Shown here one piece after another: positions 7,367 through 15,803 of a DNA stretch of 64,000 nucleotides (position 1 is its first letter; every line of letters starts with the position of its first letter). The DNA comes from Candidatus Falkowbacteria bacterium (lineage in GTDB: Bacteria; Patescibacteriota; Patescibacteriia; Patescibacteriales; Patescibacteriaceae). Below the pieces are notes generated by a model that ran no database searches, was not told where the DNA came from, and worked only from the letters and a program-made list of their open reading frames with translations. The translations under genes were made by a program, and so were the position numbers. The stretch is taken from positions 54,349 through 118,348 of the forward strand of contig JAPLWA010000003.1 in NCBI GenBank assembly GCA_026396835.1, in the 5' to 3' direction.

Positions 7367-7693
7367 CTATACGACCTCTGAAAACCAATAAGTTTTATGT
7401 TTTATTGAATACTCAGATAACGGAACAATAATCACTGAAAATCTATGATTAATATTCAAGGTTACTAAACCGATGATACGCCTCAAATTTTCTACATGGT
7501 TCATCGCAACCTTCATATCAAGTATTGAATTAAATTCATAATCCTCAATAGCTTCGTGACGAGGCTTATTAGATTCAGCTTTATCAGTTATGGATTTCAG
7601 AACTCTTTCAAAAGCATTTTTCTCTTCTTTATAATCGAATTCTATAATCAATTGATCATTATCAAATGTTTTTGGAAATATTTTATATGACAT
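7367..7693 (-). CDS. Hypothetical protein (orphan)
   Basis: A protein of 108 residues starting MSYKIFPKTF. This start was preferred over the upstream ATG at 7720 because GGAGGG lies 6 nt before it and its ATG overlaps the stop codon of the upstream gene by one base (TAATG), the usual form of translational coupling. No known domain, membrane segment or signal peptide is seen. The predicted alternation of strands and one central charged helix suggests a small globular cytoplasmic protein. It is the second gene of a two-gene unit with 7693-8217. Confidence 0.65.
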   Translation of the reverse strand: MSYKIFPKTFDNDQLIIEFDYKEEKNAFERVLKSITDKAESNKPRHEAIEDYEFNSILDMKVAMNHVENLRRIIGLVTLNINHRFSVIIVPLSEYSIKHKTYWFSEVV

Positions 7694-8217
7694 TATATTC
7701 CCTCCAACATCAATCTCCAAGCCAAGATAAATCTTTTAATTAAAGATAATTTATGATCAGCCATCATACCCCTGAGAATATCAAAAGCATTTTGCTTTTT
7801 TTGCACATTTTCATAAGATATAATTGGAGCGATTGTGCCAGCCTGTAGTTTTTGAAGAAGAATTTTCATTTCTTTAATACCTGCCCATGAATTTGTTTCG
7901 AGCTTTACACACGCATATCTACTTTGATCAGAATCTGTAACTTCAACAGTTACCTTACCGTATCGATAGACTCCTCTCAAACGATACTTCGCATAAGAAA
8001 TAAATTTTATTTCAGTAGCTTTAATAAAAAAAGCTCTGATTAATTTACTTTTATTTATAAAGACCTCTTCATCAAGAGTAGATGAATCAATATAAGGCGC
8101 TAATTCAGGACTATGAATCATTTTTCCTTCAAGAAAAGGTACTCCACCTTCGCTTAGCTTTATCTGATTATTTAATAAACCAAAACAATCAGATTCTTCA
8201 TTTAAATACATTCTCAT
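7693..8217 (-). CDS. Hypothetical protein (orphan)
   Basis: The 174-residue protein starts MRMYLNEESD. No family is recognised and no membrane segment is predicted. The middle is strand-rich (YRLRGVYRYGKVTVEVTDSD) and the C-terminus is helical and basic (HKLSLIKRFILAWRLML). A possible promoter lies on the minus strand with TTGACA at 8330-8325. The gene is one of several orphan genes on the minus strand between core operons. Confidence 0.65.
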   Translation of the reverse strand: MRMYLNEESDCFGLLNNQIKLSEGGVPFLEGKMIHSPELAPYIDSSTLDEEVFINKSKLIRAFFIKATEIKFISYAKYRLRGVYRYGKVTVEVTDSDQSRYACVKLETNSWAGIKEMKILLQKLQAGTIAPIISYENVQKKQNAFDILRGMMADHKLSLIKRFILAWRLMLEGI

Positions 8218-8516
8218 TTTTAAAGAACCTTTCTGTATACTTTCCGGTCGTTAGCAGGATTATTCCTACAATACGCCTTTGATATATACTTCATAGCCAG
8301 AACACTACAATATTATTGGCAATTTGTCAATAGCTATAATTTATTAGCTAAATTCACACTTTTTCGAATAATATTGACAAAATATAACTATTATGGTAGT
8401 TTTCGATATTAAATGCTCTTTAAATACGCTGCTATTATTTGCATATTATTAGGTTATCCCTGCTTCTTTAAGGAAGTTGAGACAACTTAATAATTTTCAA
8501 ATAACTTAGTCAAAAA
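8218..8516. other. Divergent intergenic region
   Basis: About 300 bp with no coding capacity. It holds TTGACA on the minus strand (8330-8325) and, on the plus strand, TTGACA (8374-8379) with TAGTTT 17 nt later (8397-8402). No repeats were seen. Confidence 0.5.
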
Positions 8517-8708
8517 ATGGACAATAACGAAGAAAAGAAACCGAAGGAAGATGACCCGGTTTCAATCGAAGGTAGAAAAGGTAAAATTAAGATTTGTGGT
8601 AGAAAATTTTTTAATGTACCAGGAGAATGCTACATGGTCGTATTTGACGATAAGGAAAACTATCCGCCATGGCAATGGACTACAGACAAAATCATGGTTG
8701 TGCTCTAA
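8517..8708 (+). CDS. Small hypothetical protein
   Basis: 63 residues, starting MDNNEEKKPKEDD. The N-terminus is acidic and disordered; a compact part follows with two cysteines (KICGRKFF and GECYMV) and aromatic PPWQWTT. Not recognised. Support comes from a strong terminator 10 nt after the stop and an upstream promoter-like sequence. The ribosome-binding site is weak. Another frame of the same DNA is open beyond this gene but crosses the terminator and was not chosen. Confidence 0.5.
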   Translation: MDNNEEKKPKEDDPVSIEGRKGKIKICGRKFFNVPGECYMVVFDDKENYPPWQWTTDKIMVVL

Positions 8709-8716
8709 AAAGAGCC

Positions 8717-8754
8717 AAAAACAAAAGCCGTTGAACGAGATTCAACGGCTTTTT
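8717..8754. terminator. Bidirectional terminator
   Basis: AAAAAGCCGTTGAA and TTCAACGGCTTTTT form a long perfect stem with A- and T-runs. It can serve the plus gene at 8517 and the minus-strand small frames at 8772-9074. Confidence 0.75.
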
Positions 8755-8771
8755 TATATTCAGAATGTAAT

Positions 8772-8918
8772 TTACTTAGCGCCAAAAAATTTAGTTGTTT
8801 TATCTACTAAAGTTTTAGGCATAGTAACAACTCTTTGTTTGTTCTTAAAAAAACTCGGCGTCCTAAAAGCAGGACTGCCGGTTCTTTTGCAGACTTTAGT
8901 TCGGCTTTGGCCCTTCAT
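8772..8918 (-). CDS. Small basic hypothetical protein
   Basis: 48 residues (MKGQSRTKVCKRTGSPAFRT...), strongly basic, no hydrophobic segment. It starts 4 nt after the stop of the preceding minus-strand frame and ends just before a hairpin terminator, as expected for the second gene of a two-gene unit. It was found by eye; there is no homology evidence. Confidence 0.4.
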   Translation of the reverse strand: MKGQSRTKVCKRTGSPAFRTPSFFKNKQRVVTMPKTLVDKTTKFFGAK

Positions 8919-8921
8919 AAA

Positions 8922-9074
8922 CTAGGGACGCATGATGGCAAACATGTAAGAAGCTGTCTGAGCCCAGATTAACCAAGCAACAAGAAAGCCAATTACGAAG
9001 CTAGCCAAGGAAGACATGAAGCTTCGGCTCACTTTCCAAGTGATGAAGCGACTGTCGGACTTTGTTTTCTTCAT
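8922..9074 (-). CDS. Small one-helix membrane protein
   Basis: 50 residues beginning MKKTKSDSRF. A basic N-terminus is followed by one hydrophobic helix (about residues 22-46, SLASFVIGFLVAWLIWAQ), which predicts an inner-membrane protein with the N-terminus inside. It is divergent from rmuC across a 66-bp promoter region. It has no recognised family and is below usual gene-calling length, but its position with the next frame and the terminator supports it. Confidence 0.45.
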   Translation of the reverse strand: MKKTKSDSRFITWKVSRSFMSSLASFVIGFLVAWLIWAQTASYMFAIMRP

Positions 9075-9085
9075 AAATTTGTTTA

Positions 9086-9114
9086 TTGAATATAGCTATA
9101 TTATAGAGTATAAT
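9086..9114 (+). promoter_or_regulatory. Promoter of rmuC
   Basis: TTGAAT (9086-9091), 17-nt spacer, perfect TATAAT (9109-9114), 26 nt before the ATG of rmuC. Confidence 0.7.
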
Positions 9115-9140
9115 GACAAACGAATTACTTTGCAATACTT

Positions 9141-10205
9141 ATGGAAAATTTATTTATCATTATCCTCGTTATAGCCGCACTCCTAGTTGGAGCTTTGCTT
9201 ATAATAATTATAACACTTCTTAAAAAAAGTGGTCAAAGCACTGAGTCAGGCGCTTTAATGGAAAGACTAGCTAACTTGAGTGAACAGAGCAAAGAAATGA
9301 AGCAAGTACTTGATAACAAGCTTTCGGAAACTCACACTGTTACTCGTCAGCAGTTTAGCGAATCATCTCAACTCATAAAAGAGGTTACTGAGAAGTTAAC
9401 CAAGCTTGATGAAACCAATCGTCAGGTTATTAACTTTTCTTCACAGCTACAAAGCTTACAAGATATTTTAAAAAATCCTAAACAGCGCGGCGTTCTTGGC
9501 GAATACTACCTAGAGACATTACTAAAGAATGTCATGCCGCCCGGTAGTTACCAAATGCAATATGCTTTTAAGAACAAAACCATTGTTGATGCGGTTGTGT
9601 TTGTAAAAGATAAAATTATTCCAATTGATTCTAAGTTCTCTTTAGAAAATTATAATCGTATTATTGAAGCCGTCGACCAAACTGAACGTGAACGTTACGA
9701 AAAGATATTTCTAAACGACTTAAAAAACAGAATTGTTGAAACTTCAAAATACATTCAGCCTGAGCAAGGCACTATGGAGTTTGCTTTTATGTTTATTCCT
9801 CATGAAGCAATTTATTATGATTTGTTAATTAACAAAATCGGAGCGATTAACGAAGAAACTGAAAACTTAATTCAACGCGCGGCTTCTAAATATAAAGTTA
9901 TTATTGTTTCACCAACTTCTTTCTTAGCTTACCTACAAACTGTTTTACAGGGCTTGCGCGCCATGCAGATCGAAGAGAGTGCCAAATCAATTATTGTTTC
10001 CGTTGGTAAATTAAGCCAACATCTTGGAACTTATGAAACTTACTTAACTAAACTCGGCAGCAGTCTAGGCACAACGGTTAATCATTTTAATACGGCTCAT
10101 AAAGAATTTGTTAAAATCGATAAAGACGTAACTAAAATCTCTGGCCAAGCTGCCAGTGTTGAACCAATAACTTTGAATCGTCCAACTCTAGACGAAGGAG
10201 AATAG
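9141..10205 (+). CDS. rmuC: DNA recombination protein RmuC
   Basis: The 354-residue protein has an N-terminal membrane helix (about 3-27), a coiled-coil stretch (about 40-105) and the RmuC nuclease-like domain: RGVLGEYYLETLL, DAVVFVKDKIIPIDSKFSLENY, then FMFIPHEAIYYDLL and IVSPTSFLAYLQT. RmuC limits inversion-type recombination and has the PD-(D/E)XK-like fold; the IDSKF segment is the likely active-site strand. It is followed after one base by the next gene, so it probably forms an operon with the two genes up to 12406. Confidence 0.92.
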   Translation: MENLFIIILVIAALLVGALLIIIITLLKKSGQSTESGALMERLANLSEQSKEMKQVLDNKLSETHTVTRQQFSESSQLIKEVTEKLTKLDETNRQVINFSSQLQSLQDILKNPKQRGVLGEYYLETLLKNVMPPGSYQMQYAFKNKTIVDAVVFVKDKIIPIDSKFSLENYNRIIEAVDQTERERYEKIFLNDLKNRIVETSKYIQPEQGTMEFAFMFIPHEAIYYDLLINKIGAINEETENLIQRAASKYKVIIVSPTSFLAYLQTVLQGLRAMQIEESAKSIIVSVGKLSQHLGTYETYLTKLGSSLGTTVNHFNTAHKEFVKIDKDVTKISGQAASVEPITLNRPTLDEGE

Positions 10206-10206
10206 T

Positions 10207-11103
10207 ATGGAAAATGACCAGCTAAATAAAGCATTGATTACTGTAGCTGCTCGTTTTGATTTGTTTAATTACCCATTAACTGATTTTGAGATTTGGCAAT
10301 TCTTGCCTATTAAAACTTCCTACGAAACTGTAAAAAATAACTTATCCGTCGCTAATTTATCATCAGCTGACGGACTTTTCTTTTTGCGGGATCGCCAAGA
10401 GATAATTAATGTCAGACAAACTCGCTACCGCGAAGCTGATAAAAAAATTAAGATTATACAACATCGCCTAAAATTTATCTCCTGGTTGCCGGGGATAAAA
10501 TTAATTTGTTTAGCAAATGTTATTGGTCCAAATAACATAAAGCCTGAAACAGATATTGATTTATTTATTATTACTAAAAGTAATCGAGTTTGGTTAGTAA
10601 AATTACTGGCAACTATAATCTTAAAAATACTAGCTTTAAGACCAACTGAAAAATCGGTTAAAAATAAATTATGTCTTAGTTTTTTGGTTGATGAAACGGC
10701 CCTAGATTTAAGTAACTGTCGACAAGGAAATGATGATTGGTATTTTACATATTGGTTAGCTGGTTTAATGCCTTTATTTGGTTCTAAAGAAACATACCTT
10801 GCCCTAATAAAAGCTAACGGTTGGTTAAACAATGAACTACCAAATTGGCAAAGCAGCGCAGCAGTGCCATTAAAACGTTTTAAAGAAAAAGCTTCAAATA
10901 ACAAATCATCTGCTTTCGGAAATTTTCTAGAAAAATTAAGCCATAAAATTCATTTAATTTTAATGAATTCTGCCTTACGACAAACAAATAATCAAACTAA
11001 TGGCGTGATAATAAATGACCATATTCTAAAATTGCATACGACTGATCGCCGTGAATATTTTTTTGCTGCGGCTAATGAAAAAATAAACAAGTTATTAATA
11101 TAA
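10207..11103 (+). CDS. Nucleotidyltransferase-fold protein
   Basis: The 298-residue protein has a nucleotidyltransferase-type active-site strand, ETDIDLFIIT (DxD at 116 and 118). It is preceded by IGPNN, where the family's GS motif would sit, and that motif is degenerate. The N-terminal 90 residues look like a winged-helix domain (FDLFNYPLTDFEIW). It lies between RmuC and an O-antigen-ligase-like protein, so a link to surface polysaccharide is possible but unproven. The substrate is unknown. Confidence 0.6.
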   Translation: MENDQLNKALITVAARFDLFNYPLTDFEIWQFLPIKTSYETVKNNLSVANLSSADGLFFLRDRQEIINVRQTRYREADKKIKIIQHRLKFISWLPGIKLICLANVIGPNNIKPETDIDLFIITKSNRVWLVKLLATIILKILALRPTEKSVKNKLCLSFLVDETALDLSNCRQGNDDWYFTYWLAGLMPLFGSKETYLALIKANGWLNNELPNWQSSAAVPLKRFKEKASNNKSSAFGNFLEKLSHKIHLILMNSALRQTNNQTNGVIINDHILKLHTTDRREYFFAAANEKINKLLI

Positions 11104-11107
11104 TTTT

Positions 11108-12406
11108 ATGTTGGCAAATCTAAAGAAAATTCAAACTTGGCTTTTAATAATTTTTCTCTTTACTTTGCCTTGGCAGACTAGATGGATTATTAATGCCGGA
11201 ACAATTGGTAAAGATTACTGGGAATATGGCACAATCAGTCTTTATGCCAGCGACATTTTATTGTTCATCATTATAATCTTACAACTTCTTAATCGACGCT
11301 TAGAAAAATTAAAAAATGATATTAGTACTGATAATCTTTTATTATTAGTGATCTCAATTTTTACCTTAGCGGCAAACATATATTTTAGTTTGAACAAAGG
11401 ACTTAGTTTATTTCACGCTGCTTGGATAATACTTGCTTTGGGTTTATTTATTGTCCTGCGCCAGGATATTATCACGCGCTCAGCTGCGTTATTGAGTTTC
11501 GTGTCCGGTGCCGCCGTCGTAGCTTTGCTTGGTTCCTGGCAATTCATTAGCCAGACTGCTCCAGCCGTAACTTGGCTTGGTTTAGCTCAACATAGCTCCG
11601 GTGATTTAGGGGCTTCGGTTATTGAAACAATGGCTCCTGATGGCGTAATTGAGCGCTGGCTGAGAGCTTACGGCTCGCTTGATCATCCAAACATGCTTGG
11701 CGGTCTAGCTGCTCTAGCTATCTTTTTTTGCTTATACTTAATTTTCAAAACAGAACCAAAAAATAAAAAAGGGGTTATTATCATTGCAGCTTTCATTTTC
11801 TTAACCGCTGGCTTGATTGGATCTTTTTCTCGCACTGCTTTAATTGCAACTGGATTAGCCGTAATAATTTATTTTATCTTTGCCATAAAAACTGGTTTCA
11901 TGGCCACAATTAAAAAAGCTATTCCCCTATTTATTATTGGAATAATCATCAGCGCTTTATTCGCCTTACCATACTATTATATTTTCTTGCCAAGATTATC
12001 AGCTAACACTCGTTTAGAACAACTATCAACCAGTGAAAGAATTGCTGGCTACAAAGAATCATTGCCAATCATAAAACAACATTTAGTAATTGGCTCAGGC
12101 CTTGGGACTTATGGCTTAGCCTTAAAAGACAAAGATCCTAAACAACTAGTTTGGTATTACCAACCAATTCATGACCTATATCTTTTAATCTTAGCTGAAG
12201 CCGGCATACTGGGAGCCTTGTTATGGCTATGGTTTATGCTTAAAAATATAATTTCAGCTTGGAAAAAATTCCCTGAAGATCGTTTTATTATCAGCGGCAC
12301 AATTATTGTTCTATTGTGCATAGGCTTATTTGATCATTGGCTAATGAGTCTTCATTTTGGTTTGTTGTTCAGCGCCGCGGCGTTGGGCCTGACTTTACGA
12401 AAATAA
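11108..12406 (+). CDS. O-antigen ligase/polymerase-like membrane protein
   Basis: 432 residues with about 10-12 hydrophobic segments and the pattern of Wzy_C/WaaL proteins. A periplasmic segment contains YGSLDHPNMLGG. Near it is GSFSRTALIATG. A long loop follows with RIAGYKESLPI, GSGLGTYGLAL and a conserved histidine in PIHDLYLLILAEAG. Such proteins transfer or polymerise lipid-linked glycans outside the membrane. It is the last gene of the rmuC unit, starting 4 nt after the previous stop. Confidence 0.85.
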   Translation: MLANLKKIQTWLLIIFLFTLPWQTRWIINAGTIGKDYWEYGTISLYASDILLFIIIILQLLNRRLEKLKNDISTDNLLLLVISIFTLAANIYFSLNKGLSLFHAAWIILALGLFIVLRQDIITRSAALLSFVSGAAVVALLGSWQFISQTAPAVTWLGLAQHSSGDLGASVIETMAPDGVIERWLRAYGSLDHPNMLGGLAALAIFFCLYLIFKTEPKNKKGVIIIAAFIFLTAGLIGSFSRTALIATGLAVIIYFIFAIKTGFMATIKKAIPLFIIGIIISALFALPYYYIFLPRLSANTRLEQLSTSERIAGYKESLPIIKQHLVIGSGLGTYGLALKDKDPKQLVWYYQPIHDLYLLILAEAGILGALLWLWFMLKNIISAWKKFPEDRFIISGTIIVLLCIGLFDHWLMSLHFGLLFSAAALGLTLRK

Positions 12407-12411
12407 GGGTT

Positions 12412-12440
12412 TTGACATAGATTAGCTGGCACGCTACACT
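12412..12440 (+). promoter_or_regulatory. Promoter of glyQS
   Basis: TTGACA (12412-12417), 17-nt spacer, TACACT (12435-12440), 19 nt before the ATG. The leader is too short for a T-box. Confidence 0.7.
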
Positions 12441-12459
12441 GTTTTTATATAATAAAAGT

Positions 12460-13857
12460 ATGGCAAAAACGAATGATAACAAAATAATGGAAGCAATTAC
12501 CTCGCTTTGTAAACGCCGCGGTTTTGTTTTCCCTTCCTCTGAAATCTATGATGGCTTTACAGCGGTTTATGATTTCGGTCCTTACGGTGTTGAGTTAGCT
12601 AACAATATTAAGAAAGAATGGTGGAAGGCCATGGTTCAATTACATGACAATATCGTTGGTCTTGATTCAGCAATTTTCATGAGTCCTAAAATCTGGGAAG
12701 CCTCCGGTCATGTTAAAGGTTTCTCTGATCCATTAACAGAATGTCGCAAATGCCACGCCCGCTTAAGATTAGATACGCTTTTAGAAGAAGCTGGAATTTT
12801 TGCTGACGAAAAAATGTCAGAAGAAGAAATTAATAAAATATTTGAAGACAACAAAGCAAAAATTAAATGCCCAAATTGTGGTGAAAAAGATTTTACTCCC
12901 GGAAAGAATTTTAATTTACTTGTTCAATCCAATCTTGGTAATTTTACTGGTGACTGGACTAAAGAACCGGTTTATTTACGCGGTGAAACTTGCCAAGGTA
13001 TTTATGTTAACTTTAAAAATGTTTTAGACACTGCTCGAGTAAAAATTCCTTTTGGTATTGCTCAGGTCGGCAAAGCTTTTCGTAATGAAATAACGGCTAG
13101 ACAATTTATTTTTAGAACTCGCGAATTTGAACAAATGGAAATGCAGTACTTCGTAAAACCGGGCGATGACATGAAGTATTATGAAGAATGGCGTGCTGAA
13201 CGTTGGAAGTTCTATCTTGATCTTGGTATATCTGAAAAAAATCTGAACTGGCACAAACACGAGAACTTAGTTTTCTATGCTAAAGAAGCTTATGACATTG
13301 AATATAATTTTCCCTTTGGGTTCAAAGAGCTTGAAGGAGTTCATGCTCGTGGTGATTACGACTTAACTCAGCACAGCAAACATTCTAATCAGGATTTAAG
13401 CTATCTAGATCAAACTACTAACGAGAAGTACATGCCGCATATTGTAGAAACTTCGGCTGGTGTTGGTAGAACTTTTTTGGCTGTATTGTGCGAAGCTTAT
13501 AATGAAGAAAAAACTGGCGACGATGAAGAAGGAACACGAATCGTCTTAAAGCTATCACCAAAACTTGCCCCTGTTAAAATTGCTATTTTCCCATTATTGA
13601 AAAATAAACCTGATTTAGTTAGTAAGGCTCGAGAAATATTTAATGAACTTAAACAAACTTGGCGCTGCGAATTTGATGACAATGGAAATGTTGGCAAACG
13701 TTATCGCAGACAAGATGAAATCGGTACGCCTTTCTGTGTTACAATTGACTTTGATACTCTAGAGAACGGCGACGTTACCGTGCGTGATCGCGACACGATG
13801 AAGCAAGAAAGAATCAAGATCACTGAATTACAAAATTTCTTTTCAGGAAACCTTTAA
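12460..13857 (+). CDS. glyQS: Glycyl-tRNA synthetase, alpha2 type
   Basis: Class II synthetase of 465 residues in the single-chain form used by archaea, eukaryotes and part of the bacteria. N-terminal RGFVFPSSEIYDGFTAVYDF and GPYGVELANNIK are diagnostic. A zinc-binding insertion has CRKC and CPNC (about 97-142). Motif 2 is FRNEITAR (about 207-214) and motif 3 lies around ETSAGVGRTFLA (about 330). The C-terminal anticodon-binding domain follows (LAPVKIAIFPLL onward). It charges tRNA-Gly. It has its own promoter, and the M16 peptidase gene follows after 17 nt. Confidence 0.96.
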   Translation: MAKTNDNKIMEAITSLCKRRGFVFPSSEIYDGFTAVYDFGPYGVELANNIKKEWWKAMVQLHDNIVGLDSAIFMSPKIWEASGHVKGFSDPLTECRKCHARLRLDTLLEEAGIFADEKMSEEEINKIFEDNKAKIKCPNCGEKDFTPGKNFNLLVQSNLGNFTGDWTKEPVYLRGETCQGIYVNFKNVLDTARVKIPFGIAQVGKAFRNEITARQFIFRTREFEQMEMQYFVKPGDDMKYYEEWRAERWKFYLDLGISEKNLNWHKHENLVFYAKEAYDIEYNFPFGFKELEGVHARGDYDLTQHSKHSNQDLSYLDQTTNEKYMPHIVETSAGVGRTFLAVLCEAYNEEKTGDDEEGTRIVLKLSPKLAPVKIAIFPLLKNKPDLVSKAREIFNELKQTWRCEFDDNGNVGKRYRRQDEIGTPFCVTIDFDTLENGDVTVRDRDTMKQERIKITELQNFFSGNL

Positions 13858-13874
13858 TTACTCGCAAAAAATAT

Positions 13875-15152
13875 ATGTATAAAATAAAAACTACGAAGAG
13901 TGGCTTGAATTTAGTAACCATTCCAATGGCTGGCGCAAAAACAACAGCCATTTTAATAATCATGGCAACTGGTTCAAAACATGAAACAAGAAGTACAAGT
14001 GGTTTATCACACTTTCTAGAACACATGTTCTTTAAGGGAACAAAAAGCCGACCAGACACTTTAATGATATCTTCTGAATTGGATAGTTTAGGTGGCGAAT
14101 ACAATGCTTTTACTGATAAAGAATATACTGGATTTTGGGTAAAGACAGCTGCTAATCAAATTGTTCCAGCGATCAACGTTTTATCAGACATGCTGTTAAA
14201 TTCTAAATTTGATCAGACAGAAATTAAGCGTGAAAGCGGTGTTATTACCGAAGAGGTTAATATGTATCTTGATAACCCAATGATGCATATTGAAGATGTT
14301 TTTGAAGAATGTTTATACGGTGACACACCAGCTGGCTGGAGTGTTATCGGCACTAAAGCAAATATTGCTCGCTTTAATCGCCAAGATTTTATTAAGTACT
14401 TTAAGAGTCAATATAAAACTAGAAGTACTTTTGTTTGTCTAGCTGGAAAGTTGCCAAAAAATCCAGAGAAATTATTAGAAAAAACATTTGTAAGTTTTAG
14501 CCGAGGCGTGGCTAAGAAAAAAATAGTTACCAAAGAGAAGCAATTAAAACCAGCGGTCAATCTTGAGTATAAAAAAACTGACCAAGCTCACTTTTCTCTC
14601 GGCGTCCGAACAGTGCCTTATGGTGCCAAAGAAGAAGCGGCCCTAAAAGTTTTAGGCACAATTTTAGGCGGACCAATGAGTTCTCGTTTGTTTATCAATC
14701 TACGTGAAAGAAACGGACTCTGCTACTATGTTAAAACTCAAAACATGAACTGGAGCGATACTGGTTATTTAACAACTCGCGCTGGTGTTACAGTTGATAA
14801 AATAACTAAAGCTATTCAGATTATACTTGGCGAATATAAAAAAATGGCCACTGAGCTTATTACTGAAAAAGAATTAATTCGCGTTAAACAATTTATTGCT
14901 GGAAGAATTTTACTTGGTCTGGAAAGCCCTGATGATGTCGCTAGCTGGTACGCTATGCAATTAGTTTTGAATCATCAGCAACCTAAAAAGAAAAAGCCAA
15001 TTACTCCGGAAGAATTCTTAACCGCTATTAAAAAGATTACTCGTGAAGATGTTCAAAAACTAGCGCAAAGAATCTTTATTCCGAAAAATCTTAATCTGGC
15101 AATTATCGGACCATATAAAGATAAAAAAGTTTTTGAAAAGCTGTTGAAATAA
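13875..15152 (+). CDS. M16 family zinc peptidase
   Basis: 425 residues with the inverted zinc motif HxxEH (SHFLEHMFFKGT, His46, Glu49, His50) and a downstream glutamate in ESGVITEEVN. The second half is the non-catalytic M16C domain (LRERNGLCYYV). Bacterial relatives of mitochondrial processing peptidase degrade or process peptides; no signal peptide is visible. The final codons (KDKKVFEKLLK) and stop are duplicated exactly 600 bp downstream at 15718-15754 beyond an inserted DUF559 element, so the terminator at 15756 is probably the original gene terminator, now displaced. Confidence 0.92.
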   Translation: MYKIKTTKSGLNLVTIPMAGAKTTAILIIMATGSKHETRSTSGLSHFLEHMFFKGTKSRPDTLMISSELDSLGGEYNAFTDKEYTGFWVKTAANQIVPAINVLSDMLLNSKFDQTEIKRESGVITEEVNMYLDNPMMHIEDVFEECLYGDTPAGWSVIGTKANIARFNRQDFIKYFKSQYKTRSTFVCLAGKLPKNPEKLLEKTFVSFSRGVAKKKIVTKEKQLKPAVNLEYKKTDQAHFSLGVRTVPYGAKEEAALKVLGTILGGPMSSRLFINLRERNGLCYYVKTQNMNWSDTGYLTTRAGVTVDKITKAIQIILGEYKKMATELITEKELIRVKQFIAGRILLGLESPDDVASWYAMQLVLNHQQPKKKKPITPEEFLTAIKKITREDVQKLAQRIFIPKNLNLAIIGPYKDKKVFEKLLK

Positions 15153-15154
15153 AT
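15118..15154 (+). repeat. Direct repeat, 3' end of M16 gene (copy 1)
   Basis: The 37 nt that close the M16 gene. It matches 15718-15754 at 35 of 37 positions. Both differences are synonymous (AAG/AAA and TTG/CTG). Confidence 0.9.
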
Positions 15155-15169
15155 CCAAGACAAGTTTTA

Positions 15170-15713
15170 CCCTACCCCCAACCCCTCCCCGCTTAATTCA
15201 TATTTCTATTCAAATCATTCCGGTCTATCATCAGGCCCTACCCCCAACCCCTCCCCGCTTACGCGGAGAGGGGTGTCTTTTATTCAAATAAACACGGTTA
15301 TGTCTTATAAGAATAAAATTATTTTAGCTCGTGAATTTCGTTCTAACCCGACTAAAGCTGAAAGTATAATGTGGCAAATATTAAAAGACGAGTATCTACT
15401 AAATTATAAATTCCGACGTCAGTATGTAATAGCGGGATATATTCTAGATTTCTATTGTCAAAGCTTAAAACTAGGAATTGAAGTTGATGGAGGAATTCAT
15501 AACATACCCAAAAATATGAATGCTGACATTAAACGACAACAAATTATTAAACAGTATGGGGTTGAAATTATAAGAATCACTAATGAAGAAATTATATCTA
15601 CTCCAATATTAGTGTTTCAGAAATTAAGAAATCATATCGAATCAATTATTCAAAACTATTTTCTATAATTTCCCTTGCCCGCGCCCGCGCGGGAAAGGGC
15701 TAGGGATAGGGCA
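15170..15713 (+). mobile_element. DUF559 element with CCCTA-type terminal inverted repeats
   Basis: The left side has two identical 26-nt units starting CCCTACCCCCAACCCCTC (15170-15195 and 15236-15261). The right side (15689-15713), read on the minus strand, is TGCCCTATCCCTAGCCC and on, an imperfect inverted match. Inside is one gene, a DUF559 endonuclease. Outside are 37-nt direct repeats of the host gene end. The left arm to about 15295 is shared with the repeat at 27719. The overall shape is that of a small transposable or homing element; its mechanism is unknown. Confidence 0.7.
15300..15668 (+). CDS. DUF559 endonuclease-like protein
   Basis: 122 residues from the ATG at 15300 (MSYKNKIILAREFRSN). 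The frame is open to a GTG at 15273 inside the terminal repeat; the ATG was chosen because the family normally begins near this point. DUF559 features are clear: PTKAESIMWQILKDEYLLNY, KFRRQYVIAGYILDFYC, then LGIEVDGGIH. These are the PD-(D/E)XK-type residues shared with Vsr-like very-short-patch endonucleases. It is predicted to be a DNA nuclease. It sits alone inside an inverted-repeat element and could mobilise it, though DUF559 proteins have no proven transposase role (inference). Confidence 0.85.
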   Translation: MSYKNKIILAREFRSNPTKAESIMWQILKDEYLLNYKFRRQYVIAGYILDFYCQSLKLGIEVDGGIHNIPKNMNADIKRQQIIKQYGVEIIRITNEEIISTPILVFQKLRNHIESIIQNYFL

Positions 15714-15717
15714 AACG

Positions 15718-15754
15718 AAGATAAAAAAGTTTTTGAAAAACTGCTGAAATAAAT
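15718..15754 (+). repeat. Direct repeat, displaced 3' end of M16 gene (copy 2)
   Basis: Second copy of the gene end, encoding EDKKVFEKLLK and stop in frame, 5 nt after the right end of the element. Confidence 0.9.
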
Positions 15755-15755
15755 A

Positions 15756-15788
15756 GAAAACCCCTGGCATTCCTGTCAGGGGTTTTTA
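15756..15788 (+). terminator. Terminator (original M16 gene terminator)
   Basis: AAACCCCTG / CAGGGGTTT stem with T-run. It can also act on the minus strand for the gene at 15804. Confidence 0.7.
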
Positions 15789-15803
15789 ATATAATTCTTA
15801 TTT

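Noticed and set aside
8551..8925. Open frame of 124 codons on the plus strand
   Set aside because: It crosses a strong bidirectional terminator at 8717-8754 and overlaps the better-supported 8517 gene and the minus-strand small genes.
10425..10904. Open frame of 159 codons opposite the nucleotidyltransferase gene
   Set aside because: Antisense shadow of a gene in a tight operon; no ribosome-binding site or family match.
12441..12459. T-box leader before glyQS
   Set aside because: The promoter leaves a leader of only about 15 nt.
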